Source: Pseudorhodobacter ferrugineus DSM 5888 (GTDB taxonomy: Bacteria > Pseudomonadota > Alphaproteobacteria > Rhodobacterales > Rhodobacteraceae). From it: a stretch of 64,000 bases of DNA. Location of the stretch: assembly GCF_000420745.1 (NCBI RefSeq), contig NZ_ATVN01000002.1, positions 124,001-188,000 of the forward strand. Direction: 5' to 3'. The notes beneath the pieces are model-generated. The model was not told the DNA's origin and did no database searches. It saw only the letters and a list, made by a program, of their open reading frames with translations. Positions 49,833 to 59,471 of the stretch are shown one piece after another. The position numbers and the translations under genes were made by a program. Every line of letters starts with the position of its first letter. Positions within the stretch are counted from its first letter, which is position 1.

Positions 49833-50765
49833 ATGAGCGACACGGATACTATCGGGCAAGCAGGTGAGGCGGGGTTCGGCGATTACGTCGCCCTGTTGAA
49901 GCCGCGTGTCATGTCGCTGGTGGTGTTTACAGCGCTGGTCGGCGTTTTGGTGGCGCCCGGGGCTGTGCATCCGTTTATTGCCATGACGTCGATTTTGTTC
50001 ATTGCGCTGGGGGCTGGGGCCTCGGGGGCGCTGAACATGTGGTGGGATGCCGATATTGACGTGATCATGAAGCGGACCGCCAAGCGGCCCATCCCTGCTG
50101 GGCGTGTGCAGCCCGGTGAGGCGCTGGGGTTTGGTGCGGCGCTGTCTGGAATTTCGGTTGTGATGCTGGCGCTGACGGCAAATATGCTGGCGGCGGCCTT
50201 GCTGGCGTTTACGATCTTTTTCTATGCCGTGGTCTATTCGATGTGGCTTAAACGGTCGACACCGCAGAATATCGTGATTGGCGGGGCGGCAGGTGCGTTC
50301 CCCCCGATGATCGGTTGGGTTGCGATGACCGGCAGCGTTTCGATTGAAGCGGTGCTGATGTTCATGCTGATTTTCATGTGGACGCCGCCGCATTTCTGGG
50401 CGTTGGCCTTGTTCATGAACGAGGATTACAGCAAGGCCGGTGTGCCGATGCTGACCGTGACGCACGGCAAGAAGGTGACGCGGAACCACATTTTGGTCTA
50501 TACGATCGCCTTGGTGCCGTTCGCGCTGGCGGCTGGGTTTACGTCGATTGGCGGGCCGCTGTATCTGACGGTTTCCGTAGTGTTGAACGCAGGGTTTCTG
50601 TGGGGCGCGTGGAAGATTTGGCGGCGCGATGAAGTGCAGGCCGAGGCGGATAAATACGCGGTTGAGCGGCAGGTTTTCAAATTCTCGCTGCTATATCTGT
50701 TCTTGCATTTTGGGGCGTTTTTGGCCGAGGCCGCGCTGAAACCTTATGGGCTTGGGGGCTGGTAA
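49833..50765 (+). CDS. ctaB: Protoheme IX farnesyltransferase (heme O synthase)
   Basis: A 310-residue membrane enzyme of the UbiA superfamily that adds a farnesyl group to heme B to make heme O for the oxidase. About eight hydrophobic segments are seen. The two aspartate-rich motifs are [21 protein letters not shown] and [46 protein letters not shown] is the N-terminal motif. GGAAGA precedes ATG 49833. It follows ctaC by about 56 bp and is followed one base later by the small gene at 50767. Confidence 0.93.
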   Translation: MSDTDTIGQAGEAGFGDYVALLKPRVMSLVVFTALVGVLVAPGAVHPFIAMTSILFIALGAGASGALNMWWDADIDVIMKRTAKRPIPAGRVQPGEALGFGAALSGISVVMLALTANMLAAALLAFTIFFYAVVYSMWLKRSTPQNIVIGGAAGAFPPMIGWVAMTGSVSIEAVLMFMLIFMWTPPHFWALALFMNEDYSKAGVPMLTVTHGKKVTRNHILVYTIALVPFALAAGFTSIGGPLYLTVSVVLNAGFLWGAWKIWRRDEVQAEADKYAVERQVFKFSLLYLFLHFGAFLAEAALKPYGLGGW

Positions 50766-50766
50766 C

Positions 50767-50976
50767 ATGGCGTTTGACGTAGAACATGAGCTGCACAAGC
50801 GCCGTTTGGGCCGCAATGTGGGCCTTGGCGCTGTGCTGGTGGCATTTATCGCCTTGGTGTTTGGGCTGACGGTGGTCAAAGTGACCGATGTGGGCCAGAT
50901 GCAGGGGTTTGACCACGTGCTACGGCCAGAATTGGTTCCATTAGACGCGCAAACAACCGTGGGGACAAAACCATGA
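50767..50976 (+). CDS. Small single-helix cytochrome oxidase accessory protein
   Basis: A 69-residue protein with one membrane helix at about residues 20-42 ([22 protein letters not shown]) and short hydrophilic ends. It starts 1 bp after the ctaB stop codon and overlaps ctaG by ATGA. A small gene in just this position, between ctaB and ctaG, is conserved in Paracoccus and Rhodobacter cta operons (sometimes called CoxF). Its role in oxidase assembly is inferred only from that context. Confidence 0.7.
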   Translation: MAFDVEHELHKRRLGRNVGLGAVLVAFIALVFGLTVVKVTDVGQMQGFDHVLRPELVPLDAQTTVGTKP

Positions 50977-51545
50977 CTCCGATTCAGAAAACCGCAGCTC
51001 AGCTTTGCTTTGTGGCGGCAACGATGGCCTCTTTGTCTTTTGCGGCAGTGCCGTTTTATGACTGGTTTTGCCGCGTAACCGGCTTTGGCGGAACTACGCA
51101 AGTTGCCGCAACCGCGCCCGACCAAATTTTGGACCGCACCATGAAAATCCGGTTCGATGCATCGTTGGAACGCGGGATGCCGTGGAAATTCACGCCGATG
51201 CAAAACACGATGGACGTGCGGATCGGCGAGACCGGCCTTGCGTTTTACGAGGCCTATAACCCGACCGACCAACCGATTGCAGGCACTGCCAGCTATAACG
51301 TTACGCCTGACAGCGCTGGTGGATATTTTACCAAGATCGCCTGTTTCTGCTTTACCATGCAAGTGCTGCAGCCAGGTGAGCGGATCCAGATGCCTGTTAC
51401 GTTTTTCGTCGATCCAGACATTATTAACGACCGCGAAGGCAAGTATGTGCGTGAAATCACGCTGTCGTATACCTTTCACGTGACCGATATTCCGGCAGGC
51501 GAGCAAGCAGCGCTTGCCCCAGCCACACCCAAGACACTAAACTAA
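50973..51545 (+). CDS. ctaG: Cytochrome c oxidase assembly protein Cox11 family
   Basis: A 190-residue copper chaperone for the CuB site of cytochrome oxidase. It has one N-terminal membrane helix (about residues 9-27), then [20 protein letters not shown], and a periplasmic immunoglobulin-like domain with the copper-binding motif [15 protein letters not shown] (CFCF) and FFVDPDI. Overlap with the small upstream gene by 4 bp indicates coupled translation. The next gene, ctaE, starts 52 bp on. Confidence 0.93.
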   Translation: MTPIQKTAAQLCFVAATMASLSFAAVPFYDWFCRVTGFGGTTQVAATAPDQILDRTMKIRFDASLERGMPWKFTPMQNTMDVRIGETGLAFYEAYNPTDQPIAGTASYNVTPDSAGGYFTKIACFCFTMQVLQPGERIQMPVTFFVDPDIINDREGKYVREITLSYTFHVTDIPAGEQAALAPATPKTLN

Positions 51546-51597
51546 GAAAGCTGCCAAGCGCAAAGCGCGGTATACCAAAAACGAGGGAACGACCACC

Positions 51598-52398
51598 ATG
51601 GCCCACGCCAAGAACCACGATTATCATATTCTACCGCCATCCGTCTGGCCGTTCATGGCTGCTGTTGGGGCGTTTATCATGCTGTTTGGCGCGGTGCTGT
51701 GGATGCACGGTTCCGGACCCTGGATGGGCCTGATCGGCCTTGCGATGGTGCTGTATGTCATGTTCGCATGGTGGTCGGATGTGGTGCATGAAAGCATGGT
51801 TGGAGACCATACGCCGGTGGTGCAGATTGGCCTGCGGTACGGGTTCATCATGTTCATCATGTCCGAAGTCATGTTCTTTGCCGCATGGTTCTGGTCGTTT
51901 TTCAAACACGCGATGTACCCGATGGGGCCACTGTCGCCAGCGGTTGACGGTCCTTGGCCACCTGTTGGAATTGAGACGTTTGACCCGTGGCACCTGCCGC
52001 TGATCAACACTCTGATTTTGCTATGTTCCGGTGCAGCAGCAACTTGGGCGCACCACGCGCTGGTACATGAAAACAACCGCAAGGACATGAAGAACGGCCT
52101 GATTTTGGCGGTTGTCTTGGGCGCGTTCTTTACCTTGTTGCAGATCTATGAGTATAGCCACGCGGCATTCGGGTTTGCGGGCAATATCTATGGCGCAAAC
52201 TTCTTTATGGCGACGGGGTTCCACGGGTTCCACGTGCTTATCGGTACGATCTTTTTGCTGATCTGTTTGGCGCGTGTCTATAAGGGCCACTTTACCCCGC
52301 AGCAGCATATCGGCTTTGAGGCGGCATCGTGGTACTGGCACTTTGTGGATGTTGTGTGGCTGTTCTTGTTTGCTTCAATCTATGTCTGGGGCCAATAA
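51598..52398 (+). CDS. ctaE: Cytochrome c oxidase subunit III
   Basis: A 266-residue integral membrane protein with seven hydrophobic segments. Signatures are [26 protein letters not shown]-like segments near 35, [36 protein letters not shown] and [21 protein letters not shown], ending in [21 protein letters not shown]. It stabilises subunit I and proton uptake. GAGGGAACGACC precedes ATG 51598. It follows ctaG and precedes surf1, with a small hairpin after its stop codon. Confidence 0.93.
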   Translation: MAHAKNHDYHILPPSVWPFMAAVGAFIMLFGAVLWMHGSGPWMGLIGLAMVLYVMFAWWSDVVHESMVGDHTPVVQIGLRYGFIMFIMSEVMFFAAWFWSFFKHAMYPMGPLSPAVDGPWPPVGIETFDPWHLPLINTLILLCSGAAATWAHHALVHENNRKDMKNGLILAVVLGAFFTLLQIYEYSHAAFGFAGNIYGANFFMATGFHGFHVLIGTIFLLICLARVYKGHFTPQQHIGFEAASWYWHFVDVVWLFLFASIYVWGQ

Positions 52399-52433
52399 TC
52401 TGATCCGACTTGGATGAAGGCAAAATGACACAG

Positions 52434-52460
52434 GGCGCGGGTCGAAAGGGCCGCGCCTTT
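52434..52460 (+). terminator. Weak terminator or attenuator hairpin after ctaE
   Basis: GGCGCGG (52434-52440) and CCGCGCC (52451-52457) pair perfectly around ten bases, followed by only three T. It lies in the leader of the surf1 gene and may lower readthrough from ctaE. Confidence 0.5.
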
Positions 52461-52478
52461 GGTATTGGACGGGATGAA

Positions 52479-53159
52479 ATGGGTTTGACGATGCGGCGGA
52501 TGATTGTGCCTGTACTGTTTGGATTGTGCGGGATGGCTGTGCTGGTGTCGCTTGGGGTTTGGCAGTTGCAGCGGCTGGCGTGGAAAGAGTCGGTTCTGGC
52601 CGAGATTGACGCGCGGATCGGGTCAGCGCCTGTGGGATTGCCTGCCATGCCGGATGCAGAAGCGGACAAGTTTTTGCCTGTCGTGGTAGCGGGCCGCTTT
52701 ACCGGCGATCAGTTGGATGTTTTGGTGAGCCGCAAGCAAATTGGCCCCGGCTTTCGGGTGATTGCCGTGCTGGAAACCGATGCAGGCCGCCGTGTGATGG
52801 TAGACCGCGGTTTTTTGACTGATGAGGCGCGGGGCCTGCCGCGGGATGTTGTGGTAGTCGAGGTGACGGGCAATCTGGTGTGGCCCGAAGAGGTGGACGG
52901 GTTTACACCCGCGCCGGATTTGGGGCGCGGCATGTGGTTTGCCCGTGATGTGCCCGCGATGGCCGAGGCATTGAACACCGAGCCTGTGCTGATTGTGGCG
53001 CGGTCGCTGACCGGAGATGGAATCGAGCCGATGCCGGTGGACAGTTCGGCGGTGCCGAATGATCATATGAACTATGCGATCACGTGGTTTTTGCTGGCCT
53101 TCGTCTGGGCGGGGATGACAGGCCTCTTGCTGTGGCGTATGAGGCGGAATGTTGAATAA
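52479..53159 (+). CDS. SURF1-family cytochrome oxidase assembly protein
   Basis: A 226-residue membrane protein that assists heme insertion into oxidase subunit I. Two membrane helices flank the family domain: IVPVLFGLCGMAVLVSLGVW at about residues 8-27 and NYAITWFLLAFVWAGMTGLLL near the C-terminus. LGVWQLQRLAWKESVLAEI, GPGFRVIAVLETDAGRRVMVDRGFL and PNDHMNYAITWF are the signatures. ATG 52479 gives a normal N-terminus after the hairpin; ATG 52425 and TTG 52410 are upstream alternatives. It ends about 15 bp before thrC, closing the cta cluster. Confidence 0.85.
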   Translation: MGLTMRRMIVPVLFGLCGMAVLVSLGVWQLQRLAWKESVLAEIDARIGSAPVGLPAMPDAEADKFLPVVVAGRFTGDQLDVLVSRKQIGPGFRVIAVLETDAGRRVMVDRGFLTDEARGLPRDVVVVEVTGNLVWPEEVDGFTPAPDLGRGMWFARDVPAMAEALNTEPVLIVARSLTGDGIEPMPVDSSAVPNDHMNYAITWFLLAFVWAGMTGLLLWRMRRNVE

Positions 53160-53172
53160 GGGGGGCGTGACG

Positions 53173-54558
53173 ATGCGCTATATCTCGACACGGGGTCAGG
53201 CCCCGGTTTTGAGCTTTTCCGAGGCGATGATGACGGGGCTAGCGCGCGATGGCGGCCTGTATGTGCCCGAATCCGTGCCGGTGATGACGCAGGCCGACAT
53301 CGCGGCGCTGGCCGGATTGCCCTATGAAGAGGTGGCGTTTCGGGTGATGTGGCCGTTTTTGGGCGACACCTTTTCCAAGGATGAGTTTCGCGGGTTGATT
53401 GCCAAGGCCTATGCGGGGTTCGGCCATGCGGCGCGCGCGCCTTTGGTGCAGTTGGGGCCGAACCACTTTTTGCTGGAGCTGTTTCACGGGCCGACCTTGG
53501 CGTTCAAGGATTTTGCCATGCAGTTGATTGGCCAGATGATGCAGGCCGCCTTGGCCAAATCGGGTGAGCGGATCACGATTGTGGGCGCGACCAGCGGCGA
53601 TACAGGGTCGGCCGCAATGGAGGCGTTTCGCGGGTTGTCGAATGTGGATCTGTTTATCCTGTATCCGCATGGCCGCGTGTCCGAGGTGCAGCGCCGCCAG
53701 ATGACCACACCGGCTGAGGCAAATGTGCGGGCGATTGCGATGGACGGCGATTTTGATGATTGTCAGGCGCGCGTGAAGGATATGTTCAACGACTTGGCGT
53801 TCCGCGATGAGGTGCGGCTGGCAGGGGTGAACAGCATCAACTGGGCGAGGATTTTGTCGCAGGTGGTGTATTATTTCTCGTCCGCGGTGTCCTTGGGCGC
53901 GCCGCAGCGTGAGGTGAGTTTCACTGTGCCGACGGGTAATTTCGGTGACATTTTCGCAGGCTATATTGCGAGGGCGATGGGGTTGCCGATTGCGCAATTG
54001 GTGATCGCGACGAACCAGAACGACATTCTGGACCGCGCTTTGCGGTCGGGGGAATACCGGACGGATGGGGTAAAACCGTCGATCAGCCCGTCGATGGATA
54101 TTCAGGTGTCGTCGAATTTCGAGCGGGTTTTGTTTGATGCCTATGGGCGTGATGGGGCGGCCGTTTCGGCGTTGATGGCTGAATTGCGCGGCGGTGGGTT
54201 CAATATCTCTCAAGGTGCGTTGGAGATGTTGCGTGATACTTTTGCGTCGGGTCGCTGTTCCGAGGCAGAGACACAGGCCACGATTCGCAGTGCGTTTGCA
54301 GATACGGGCGAAGTGTTGTGCCCGCATTCGGCTGTTGGCGTGAAGGTGGCCGAGGGGCATTTGGGCACGGTCCCGATGATCACGCTGGCCACCGCACATC
54401 CGGCGAAATTCCCCGATGCGGTTGAGGCGGCGATGGGCACCCGCCCCGGTTTGCCGGACCGTATGGCCGACTTGTTTGACCGCCCTGAGCGTGTGACGCG
54501 TATGCCCAATGATCTTGCCGCACTTCAAGCCCATATCCGCGAAGGGATTGCCAATTGA
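53173..54558 (+). CDS. thrC: Threonine synthase
   Basis: A 461-residue PLP enzyme that converts O-phosphohomoserine to threonine. RYISTRGQAPVLSFSEAMMTGLARDGGLYVPE is the typical start of class II (long) forms. The PLP lysine is at 112 in GPTLAFKDFAMQLIG, and IVGATSGDTGSAAMEAFRG and TVPTGNFGDIFAGYIARAMGLP bind the cofactor phosphate. AAGGGGG lies 7 bp before ATG 53173; ATG 53149 is not needed. The stop codon overlaps the TTG start of the M16 peptidase gene, a pairing (thrC-M16 peptidase-acetyltransferase) that recurs in Rhodobacteraceae. Confidence 0.93.
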   Translation: MRYISTRGQAPVLSFSEAMMTGLARDGGLYVPESVPVMTQADIAALAGLPYEEVAFRVMWPFLGDTFSKDEFRGLIAKAYAGFGHAARAPLVQLGPNHFLLELFHGPTLAFKDFAMQLIGQMMQAALAKSGERITIVGATSGDTGSAAMEAFRGLSNVDLFILYPHGRVSEVQRRQMTTPAEANVRAIAMDGDFDDCQARVKDMFNDLAFRDEVRLAGVNSINWARILSQVVYYFSSAVSLGAPQREVSFTVPTGNFGDIFAGYIARAMGLPIAQLVIATNQNDILDRALRSGEYRTDGVKPSISPSMDIQVSSNFERVLFDAYGRDGAAVSALMAELRGGGFNISQGALEMLRDTFASGRCSEAETQATIRSAFADTGEVLCPHSAVGVKVAEGHLGTVPMITLATAHPAKFPDAVEAAMGTRPGLPDRMADLFDRPERVTRMPNDLAALQAHIREGIAN

Positions 54559-55814
54559 CCAGCCGCCTGACGACCTTGCCAAACGGATTTCGCATTGTGA
54601 CCGAGGCGATGCCCGGCCTTAAATCGGCCAGCGTCGGTATCTGGATCACGGCGGGCGGGCGGCATGAACGGGCCGAGCAGAACGGCATTGCGCATTTTCT
54701 GGAGCATATGGCGTTTAAAGGCACGGAAAAGCGCAGCAGCCTGCGAATTGCCGAGGAAATTGAGGATGTTGGTGGCTATATCAACGCCTATACATCCCGC
54801 GAGATGACCGCCTATTACGCGCGTGTGCTGCAAGATGACGTGGCGCTGGCGCTGGATGTGATTGGCGATATTGTGTTGAACCCCGTGTTCGACCCAAAGG
54901 AAATTGAGACCGAACGCCATGTGATTTTGCAAGAAATCGGGCAGGCCTTGGACACGCCCGATGACATCGTATTCGATTGGCTGCAAGAGGCGTGCTATCC
55001 TGACCAACCCTTTGGCCGCACGATTTTGGGGCCTGCGGAACGCGTGAGCAGCTTTAGCCGTGCCGATTTGACGGGATTTGTGGCGGAACATTACAGCCCT
55101 GACCGGATGATCCTGTCGGCGGCGGGGGCTGTGGACCATGATGCGATTGTGGCGCAGGCCGAAGCGCTGTTTGGCGACCGCCGCGCAGGCGTTGGTGGGT
55201 TGATCCAGCCTGCGCAATTCAAAGGCTCGGAACGCCGCGAGACGAAGACGCTGGAGCAGGTGCATTTCGCGCTGGCCTTTGACGCGCCGGGGTATCGGTC
55301 TGCCGATGTGTATATCGCGCAGATTTACGCGATGGCGTTGGGCGGCGGCATGTCGAGCCGATTGTTCCAGAAAATCCGTGAGGAACGCGGGCTGTGCTAT
55401 ACGATTTTCGCGCAATCGGGGGCCTATGAGGATGCAGGGCAGATCACGATTTATGCTGGCACATCCGAGGAAGAAATCGGCGATTTGACAGCGATCACGG
55501 TGGAAGAATTGAAGCGGGCCAGCGGCGATATGGCCGAGGCCGAAGTGGCGCGTGCGCGTGTGCAGCTAAAGGCGGGGATGCTGATGGGGCTGGAAAGCCC
55601 GTCGAGCCGTGCGGAACGCCTTGCGCGGCTGCTGGCGATTTGGGGCCGTGTGCCATCACCCGAAGAAGCTGTTGCCAAGATTGATGCCGTGACCACCGCC
55701 GATGTGCGCCGCTATGCCGGTGAAATGATCGGCGCCGATGTGGCGCTGGCGTTGTACGGTCCGGTCGCCCAAGCGCCGAGCCTTGAGGAGATCCGGCGCG
55801 GGCTTGTTGCCTGA
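54555..55814 (+). CDS. M16-family zinc metallopeptidase (processing-protease type), TTG start
   Basis: A 419-residue peptidase related to the mitochondrial processing peptidase beta subunit and PqqL. The inverted zinc motif HFLEH is at residues 47-51, and the third glutamate lies in IETERHVILQE. The active-side domain is at about 1-215 and a second domain at 220-410 has the family RY/glycine-rich segment GGGMSSRLFQKIREERGLCYTI. The start codon is TTG 54555, which overlaps the thrC TGA by 4 bp; no ATG gives the conserved N-terminus TTLPNGFRIVTEAMP. It may process exported or membrane peptides. Confidence 0.9.
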   Translation: MTSRLTTLPNGFRIVTEAMPGLKSASVGIWITAGGRHERAEQNGIAHFLEHMAFKGTEKRSSLRIAEEIEDVGGYINAYTSREMTAYYARVLQDDVALALDVIGDIVLNPVFDPKEIETERHVILQEIGQALDTPDDIVFDWLQEACYPDQPFGRTILGPAERVSSFSRADLTGFVAEHYSPDRMILSAAGAVDHDAIVAQAEALFGDRRAGVGGLIQPAQFKGSERRETKTLEQVHFALAFDAPGYRSADVYIAQIYAMALGGGMSSRLFQKIREERGLCYTIFAQSGAYEDAGQITIYAGTSEEEIGDLTAITVEELKRASGDMAEAEVARARVQLKAGMLMGLESPSSRAERLARLLAIWGRVPSPEEAVAKIDAVTTADVRRYAGEMIGADVALALYGPVAQAPSLEEIRRGLVA

Positions 55815-56398
55815 TGCTGGGCTTTCGCCGCAAGATCCGGATTGAAACCGAGCGGATGACGCTGCGCCTGCCCATGCATGGCGACTGGCATCCTTGGGCC
55901 GAGTTGCGCGAGGAAAGTGCCGCGTTTTTGACCCCTTGGGAACCTGTTTGGTCAGATGATCATTTGTCACGGCGGTCGTTCACCAACCGTGTTTATTGGG
56001 CCGCGCGGGCGCAGACCCAAGGGACGGCCTTGCCGATGTTGATGATCCGGCGGTCGGATGCACAGCTTTTGGGCGCGATCACGCTGGATAACGTGCGCCG
56101 TGGCCCTGCGCAGGCGGCAACTGTGGGCTATTGGATCGGCCAACCTTTTGCGCGGCATGGATATATGCGCGAGGCGATACAGGCCATGGTGCATCATGCC
56201 TTTACCCATCTGGACCTAAGTCGGGTCGAGGCGGCTTGTTTGCCGGAAAACACGGCATCGCGCGGGGTGCTGGAAAAGACGGGTTTCAAATACGAAGGTG
56301 TTGCGCAAAGCTATTTGCAAATCTCGGGGCGGTGGCGCAACCATGTGCTGTATGCCAATTTGCGCCATGACCGGCGGGGGCGCACGGCAGTCGGCTAG
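55814..56398 (+). CDS. GNAT-family N-acetyltransferase, RimJ/RimL type
   Basis: A 194-residue acetyltransferase of the ribosomal-protein-alanine type. ETERMTLRLPMHGDWHPWAELREES is the N-terminal segment; the acetyl-CoA motif A is VGYWIGQPFARHGYMREAIQAMVHHAF, followed by VEAACLPENTASRGVLEKTGFKYEG, typical of RimJ. It would acetylate a protein N-terminus, probably of a ribosomal protein, but the target is not certain. It overlaps the M16 peptidase stop codon by 1 bp, so it belongs to the thrC unit. Confidence 0.85.
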   Translation: MLGFRRKIRIETERMTLRLPMHGDWHPWAELREESAAFLTPWEPVWSDDHLSRRSFTNRVYWAARAQTQGTALPMLMIRRSDAQLLGAITLDNVRRGPAQAATVGYWIGQPFARHGYMREAIQAMVHHAFTHLDLSRVEAACLPENTASRGVLEKTGFKYEGVAQSYLQISGRWRNHVLYANLRHDRRGRTAVG

Positions 56399-56459
56399 GC
56401 GCGTGACTTTTGGTTTGGCGGCGCTAGTCTTATTTCCACTGGGAAATTGGGGGCTGCTA

Positions 56460-57251
56460 ATGATCCGCTATATTTTGCTGTTGATGCTTGCCACGCCTGC
56501 GATGGCGCAAGACCGCGTCCCAAGCCATTGCATTGCGTTGGCCGATGCGGGCACGCCTGTGCATCGGGTGGCCTTTGCAGATCCGGTGGCAATGGGCGAC
56601 GTGCGTATCCGCTATCTGGATCATGCAAGTTTCGCGCTGCGCACGCCGCAAGGTAAGGTGTTGGTGACCGATTACACCGGATTTATCGGTGGCGATGATA
56701 CGGTGCCCGATGTGGTGACGATGAACAATGCGCATGGCACGCATTGGACCGCGCGCCCCGATCCGCGCGTGCCGCATGTCTTGCCCGGTTGGGGCGATGG
56801 GGCGGCGGCCGAGCATTATCTGGATCTGGGCGAGGTGTTGGTGCGCAATGTGCCGACCGATGTGATGAATCGCGGGGTTTTGCGCAAGGACGGCAACTCG
56901 ATTTTTATCTTTGAGGTGGCGGGCCTGTGCATCGGGCATTTGGGCCATTTGCATCATATTCCCGATGCCGCGCAATTTGCGGCTATTGGGCGGCTGGACG
57001 TGCTGATGGTGCCGGTGGATGGCGGCTATACCCTTGATTTGCCATCCATGATGACGGTGGTGCGGCGGTTGCGGTCATCGGTCGTGTTCCCGATGCATTG
57101 GTTTTCAGGCGCGTCCCTGTCGGCATTTTTGGCCGAGATGGGGGATCAATTTCAGGTGGTGGAACCCGGGATCAGCCAGATTGATCTGTCCTTGGCGCGC
57201 CTGCCGAAAACGCCAACGATCATTGTGCTGGAGCCGGAGTATTTGCCCTAG
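56460..57251 (+). CDS. Exported MBL-fold metallohydrolase-like protein
   Basis: A 263-residue protein with a signal peptide (MIRYILLLMLATPAMAQ) and a metallo-beta-lactamase-like fold of the UlaG type. Histidines lie in RYLDHASFALRT, NNAHGTHW, IGHLGHLHHI and VVFPMHWF, and VLVTDY supplies an aspartate position. The pattern is not the full HxHxDH motif (AHGTHW stands near it), so metal binding may be unusual. ATG 56460 follows TTGGGGG. It is probably periplasmic; substrate unknown. Confidence 0.7.
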   Translation: MIRYILLLMLATPAMAQDRVPSHCIALADAGTPVHRVAFADPVAMGDVRIRYLDHASFALRTPQGKVLVTDYTGFIGGDDTVPDVVTMNNAHGTHWTARPDPRVPHVLPGWGDGAAAEHYLDLGEVLVRNVPTDVMNRGVLRKDGNSIFIFEVAGLCIGHLGHLHHIPDAAQFAAIGRLDVLMVPVDGGYTLDLPSMMTVVRRLRSSVVFPMHWFSGASLSAFLAEMGDQFQVVEPGISQIDLSLARLPKTPTIIVLEPEYLP

Positions 57252-57299
57252 AACAGGAAGGACAGGGCGGGGTAACATGGGGTGATAACAGGAGGCGCC

Positions 57300-58718
57300 A
57301 TGCTGAACCCCGCTGATACCGCATTTTTGGAAACGCTGGCCGCCGCTTTGCCAGACGGCACGATAGGGGCGGTGGAACCCCGCTATCTGGCCGATCCGCG
57401 CGGGCGGGTTGGCGGCCATGCCGGTGGTGTAGCGCGGCCGCGTTCGGTGGCGGAGGTCTCGCAGGTTATTGCGGCCTGTCATGCGGCGCGCGTGGGCGTT
57501 GTGCCCTTTGGCGGCGGTACGGGGCTGGTGCTGGGGCAGGTGATGGATGGAGGGCCGATGCCGTTAGTCCTGTCGCTGGAACGAATGCGGGCGGTGCGGT
57601 CGGTTCATCCATCCGAGAATGTTGTGGTGGTTGAGGCGGGCGCGACCTTGGCCGAGGTGCAGGCGGCGGCGGATAGCGTGGGGCGGTTGTTTCCGTTGTC
57701 GCTGGCCAGTCAGGGAACCGCACGGATTGGCGGCAATTTGGCGACCAATGCGGGCGGGGCGAATGTGCTGCGCTATGGCAACGCGCGCGATTTGTGCCTG
57801 GGGCTAGAGGCGGTTTTGCCTGACGGTAGCATTTGGCACGGGCTGAAACGGCTGCGCAAAGACAATACAGGCTATGATTTGCGCAATCTATTGGTGGGGT
57901 CCGAAGGGACGCTGGGGGTGATTACGGCGGCGAGCCTTAAACTTGCGCCTATTCCGGCGGCGATGGGCACGGCGTTTATGGTGGTTCCGAGCCCTGCCGC
58001 GGCGCTCGAGTTGCTAGCCTTGGCTCAGGCGCAGTTGGGCGGGCTTGTTTCTGCGTTTGAGCTCATTGCAAAGATGGGGTTGGCGTTTCTGGCAGAAAAG
58101 ATGCCTGAACAGCGCCAACCCTTTGCTGAAGCACCGGATTGGATGGTGCTGATCGACGTGGGTCTGCCCGATGGTTTGGACCCGCAGCAGGCGCTGGCAG
58201 CGGTGTTTGAAGCGGGGGCCGAGGCGGGTTTGGTGCTGGATGGGGTGATCGCGCAATCACAGGCGCAGCGGGCCGAATTTTGGGCCTTGCGCGAAAACAT
58301 CCCCGAAGCGAACCGCCGGATCGGTGCGATTTCCAGCCATGATATTTCGCTGCCCTTGGGCGAGGTGGCTGGATTTATCACTGATGCAGGCCCTGCACTG
58401 GCAGGTTTGGGGGATTGGCGGATCAATTGTTTCGGGCATTTGGGCGATGGCAACCTGCATTACAACGTGTTCCCGATGCCCGGCGAAGCCCGCGCACAGC
58501 ATGAAAACAGCCGCGCGGCGATAAAAACCTTGGTGCATGACATGGCCCACGCGCGCGGTGGGTCTGTCAGCGCCGAGCATGGAATTGGGCGGCTGAAGGT
58601 GGATGATCTGGAAAAATACGGCGATCCGGCGAAACTGGCGGCGATGCGCGCGATCAAATCAGCCCTTGATCCGCATGGCATTATGAACCCCGGTGCTGTT
58701 TTGCGCGCCGCCCGCTGA
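57300..58718 (+). CDS. FAD-binding oxidoreductase, GlcD/D-2-hydroxyacid dehydrogenase family
   Basis: A 472-residue flavoenzyme of the vanillyl-alcohol-oxidase fold. The FAD-binding half (about 30-215) includes GVVPFGGGTGLVLGQV, ASQGTARIGGNLATNAGG and YDLRNLLVGSEGTLGVITAASL. The substrate-binding half (about 220-470) has HLGDGNLHYNVFP and the C-terminal VSAEHGIGRLKVDDLEKY with metal- and substrate-binding histidines. Such enzymes oxidise D-2-hydroxyglutarate, D-lactate or glycolate. GGAGG lies 5 bp before ATG 57300. It stands alone after the MBL gene and is convergent with the salvage operon. Confidence 0.85.
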   Translation: MLNPADTAFLETLAAALPDGTIGAVEPRYLADPRGRVGGHAGGVARPRSVAEVSQVIAACHAARVGVVPFGGGTGLVLGQVMDGGPMPLVLSLERMRAVRSVHPSENVVVVEAGATLAEVQAAADSVGRLFPLSLASQGTARIGGNLATNAGGANVLRYGNARDLCLGLEAVLPDGSIWHGLKRLRKDNTGYDLRNLLVGSEGTLGVITAASLKLAPIPAAMGTAFMVVPSPAAALELLALAQAQLGGLVSAFELIAKMGLAFLAEKMPEQRQPFAEAPDWMVLIDVGLPDGLDPQQALAAVFEAGAEAGLVLDGVIAQSQAQRAEFWALRENIPEANRRIGAISSHDISLPLGEVAGFITDAGPALAGLGDWRINCFGHLGDGNLHYNVFPMPGEARAQHENSRAAIKTLVHDMAHARGGSVSAEHGIGRLKVDDLEKYGDPAKLAAMRAIKSALDPHGIMNPGAVLRAAR

Positions 58719-58785
58719 TTTAATCTTAACAAAAATGCCTAATCCAGCCTGTGCGGCAAACATTGGCGCGCGCAATCATAAGACC

Positions 58786-58822
58786 AAAAAAGTTAGCCCC
58801 ACCGGGGTGAACCGGCGGGGCT
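58786..58822 (-). terminator. Terminator of the apt operon
   Basis: AGCCCCACCGG (58795-58805) and CCGGCGGGGCT (58812-58822) form an 11-bp stem with one mismatch. On the minus strand it is followed by AAC and six T (58791-58786). It lies about 118 bp after the apt stop codon. Confidence 0.75.
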
Positions 58823-58940
58823 GGGGTCTGGGGTAAAGTGGTCACGTGTTTCGCAAGCAGCGACCGGTTATCCCGGTTCCATACGTTTAGGGCGAATCCG
58901 TTACTAAATGGTTACCGTCCATCCTGTTTCTGGCAAAATC

Positions 58941-59471
58941 TCAAAAGCCTTCAAAGGAACACAGGGCATGAACCTCCATCCCCATCTTTTCAAGCTTGGT
59001 GCGCCCGCCCAGATCGGGCAGATCGACGACAAAAGCGCAGCCGACCACCTCGGCGCCCAAGCGTTCGATCAGCTTGATCCCTGCTTCGGCCGTGCCGCCG
59101 GTGGCCAAGAGGTCATCAACCAACAGCACCTTTTCACCGGCCAAAAACGCGTCGTCATGGACCTCGACCACCGCCTCGCCGTATTCCAGCTTGTAATCCT
59201 GCGCGATGGTGCGGCCCGGCAATTTGCCCTTTTTACGTATTGGCACAAAGCCTGTGGAAAGTTGATGCGCCACCGCCCCGCCAAGGATAAAACCCCGCGC
59301 CTCAAGGCCCGTCACCTTGTCAATCCGCAGGCCAGCATAGGGCGATAACAGTTGGTCAATCGCCATGCGAAAGCCGCGCGGGTCGGCAAACAGGGTGGTC
59401 ACATCGCGAAACAGGATCCCTTCGTGCGGGAAATCAACGATGGTGCGGATGTAGTCTTTGACGGTTTTCAT
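58941..59471 (-). CDS. apt: Adenine phosphoribosyltransferase
   Basis: A 176-residue salvage enzyme that makes AMP from adenine and [32 protein letters not shown] is the N-terminal hood, [17 protein letters not shown] is the adenine-binding segment, and the PRPP loop is [17 protein letters not shown]. It overlaps nadR by ATGA and is the last gene of mtnP-pnuC-nadR-apt. The adenine released by MtnP in the same operon is its natural substrate. Confidence 0.95.
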   Translation of the reverse strand: MKTVKDYIRTIVDFPHEGILFRDVTTLFADPRGFRMAIDQLLSPYAGLRIDKVTGLEARGFILGGAVAHQLSTGFVPIRKKGKLPGRTIAQDYKLEYGEAVVEVHDDAFLAGEKVLLVDDLLATGGTAEAGIKLIERLGAEVVGCAFVVDLPDLGGRTKLEKMGMEVHALCSFEGF

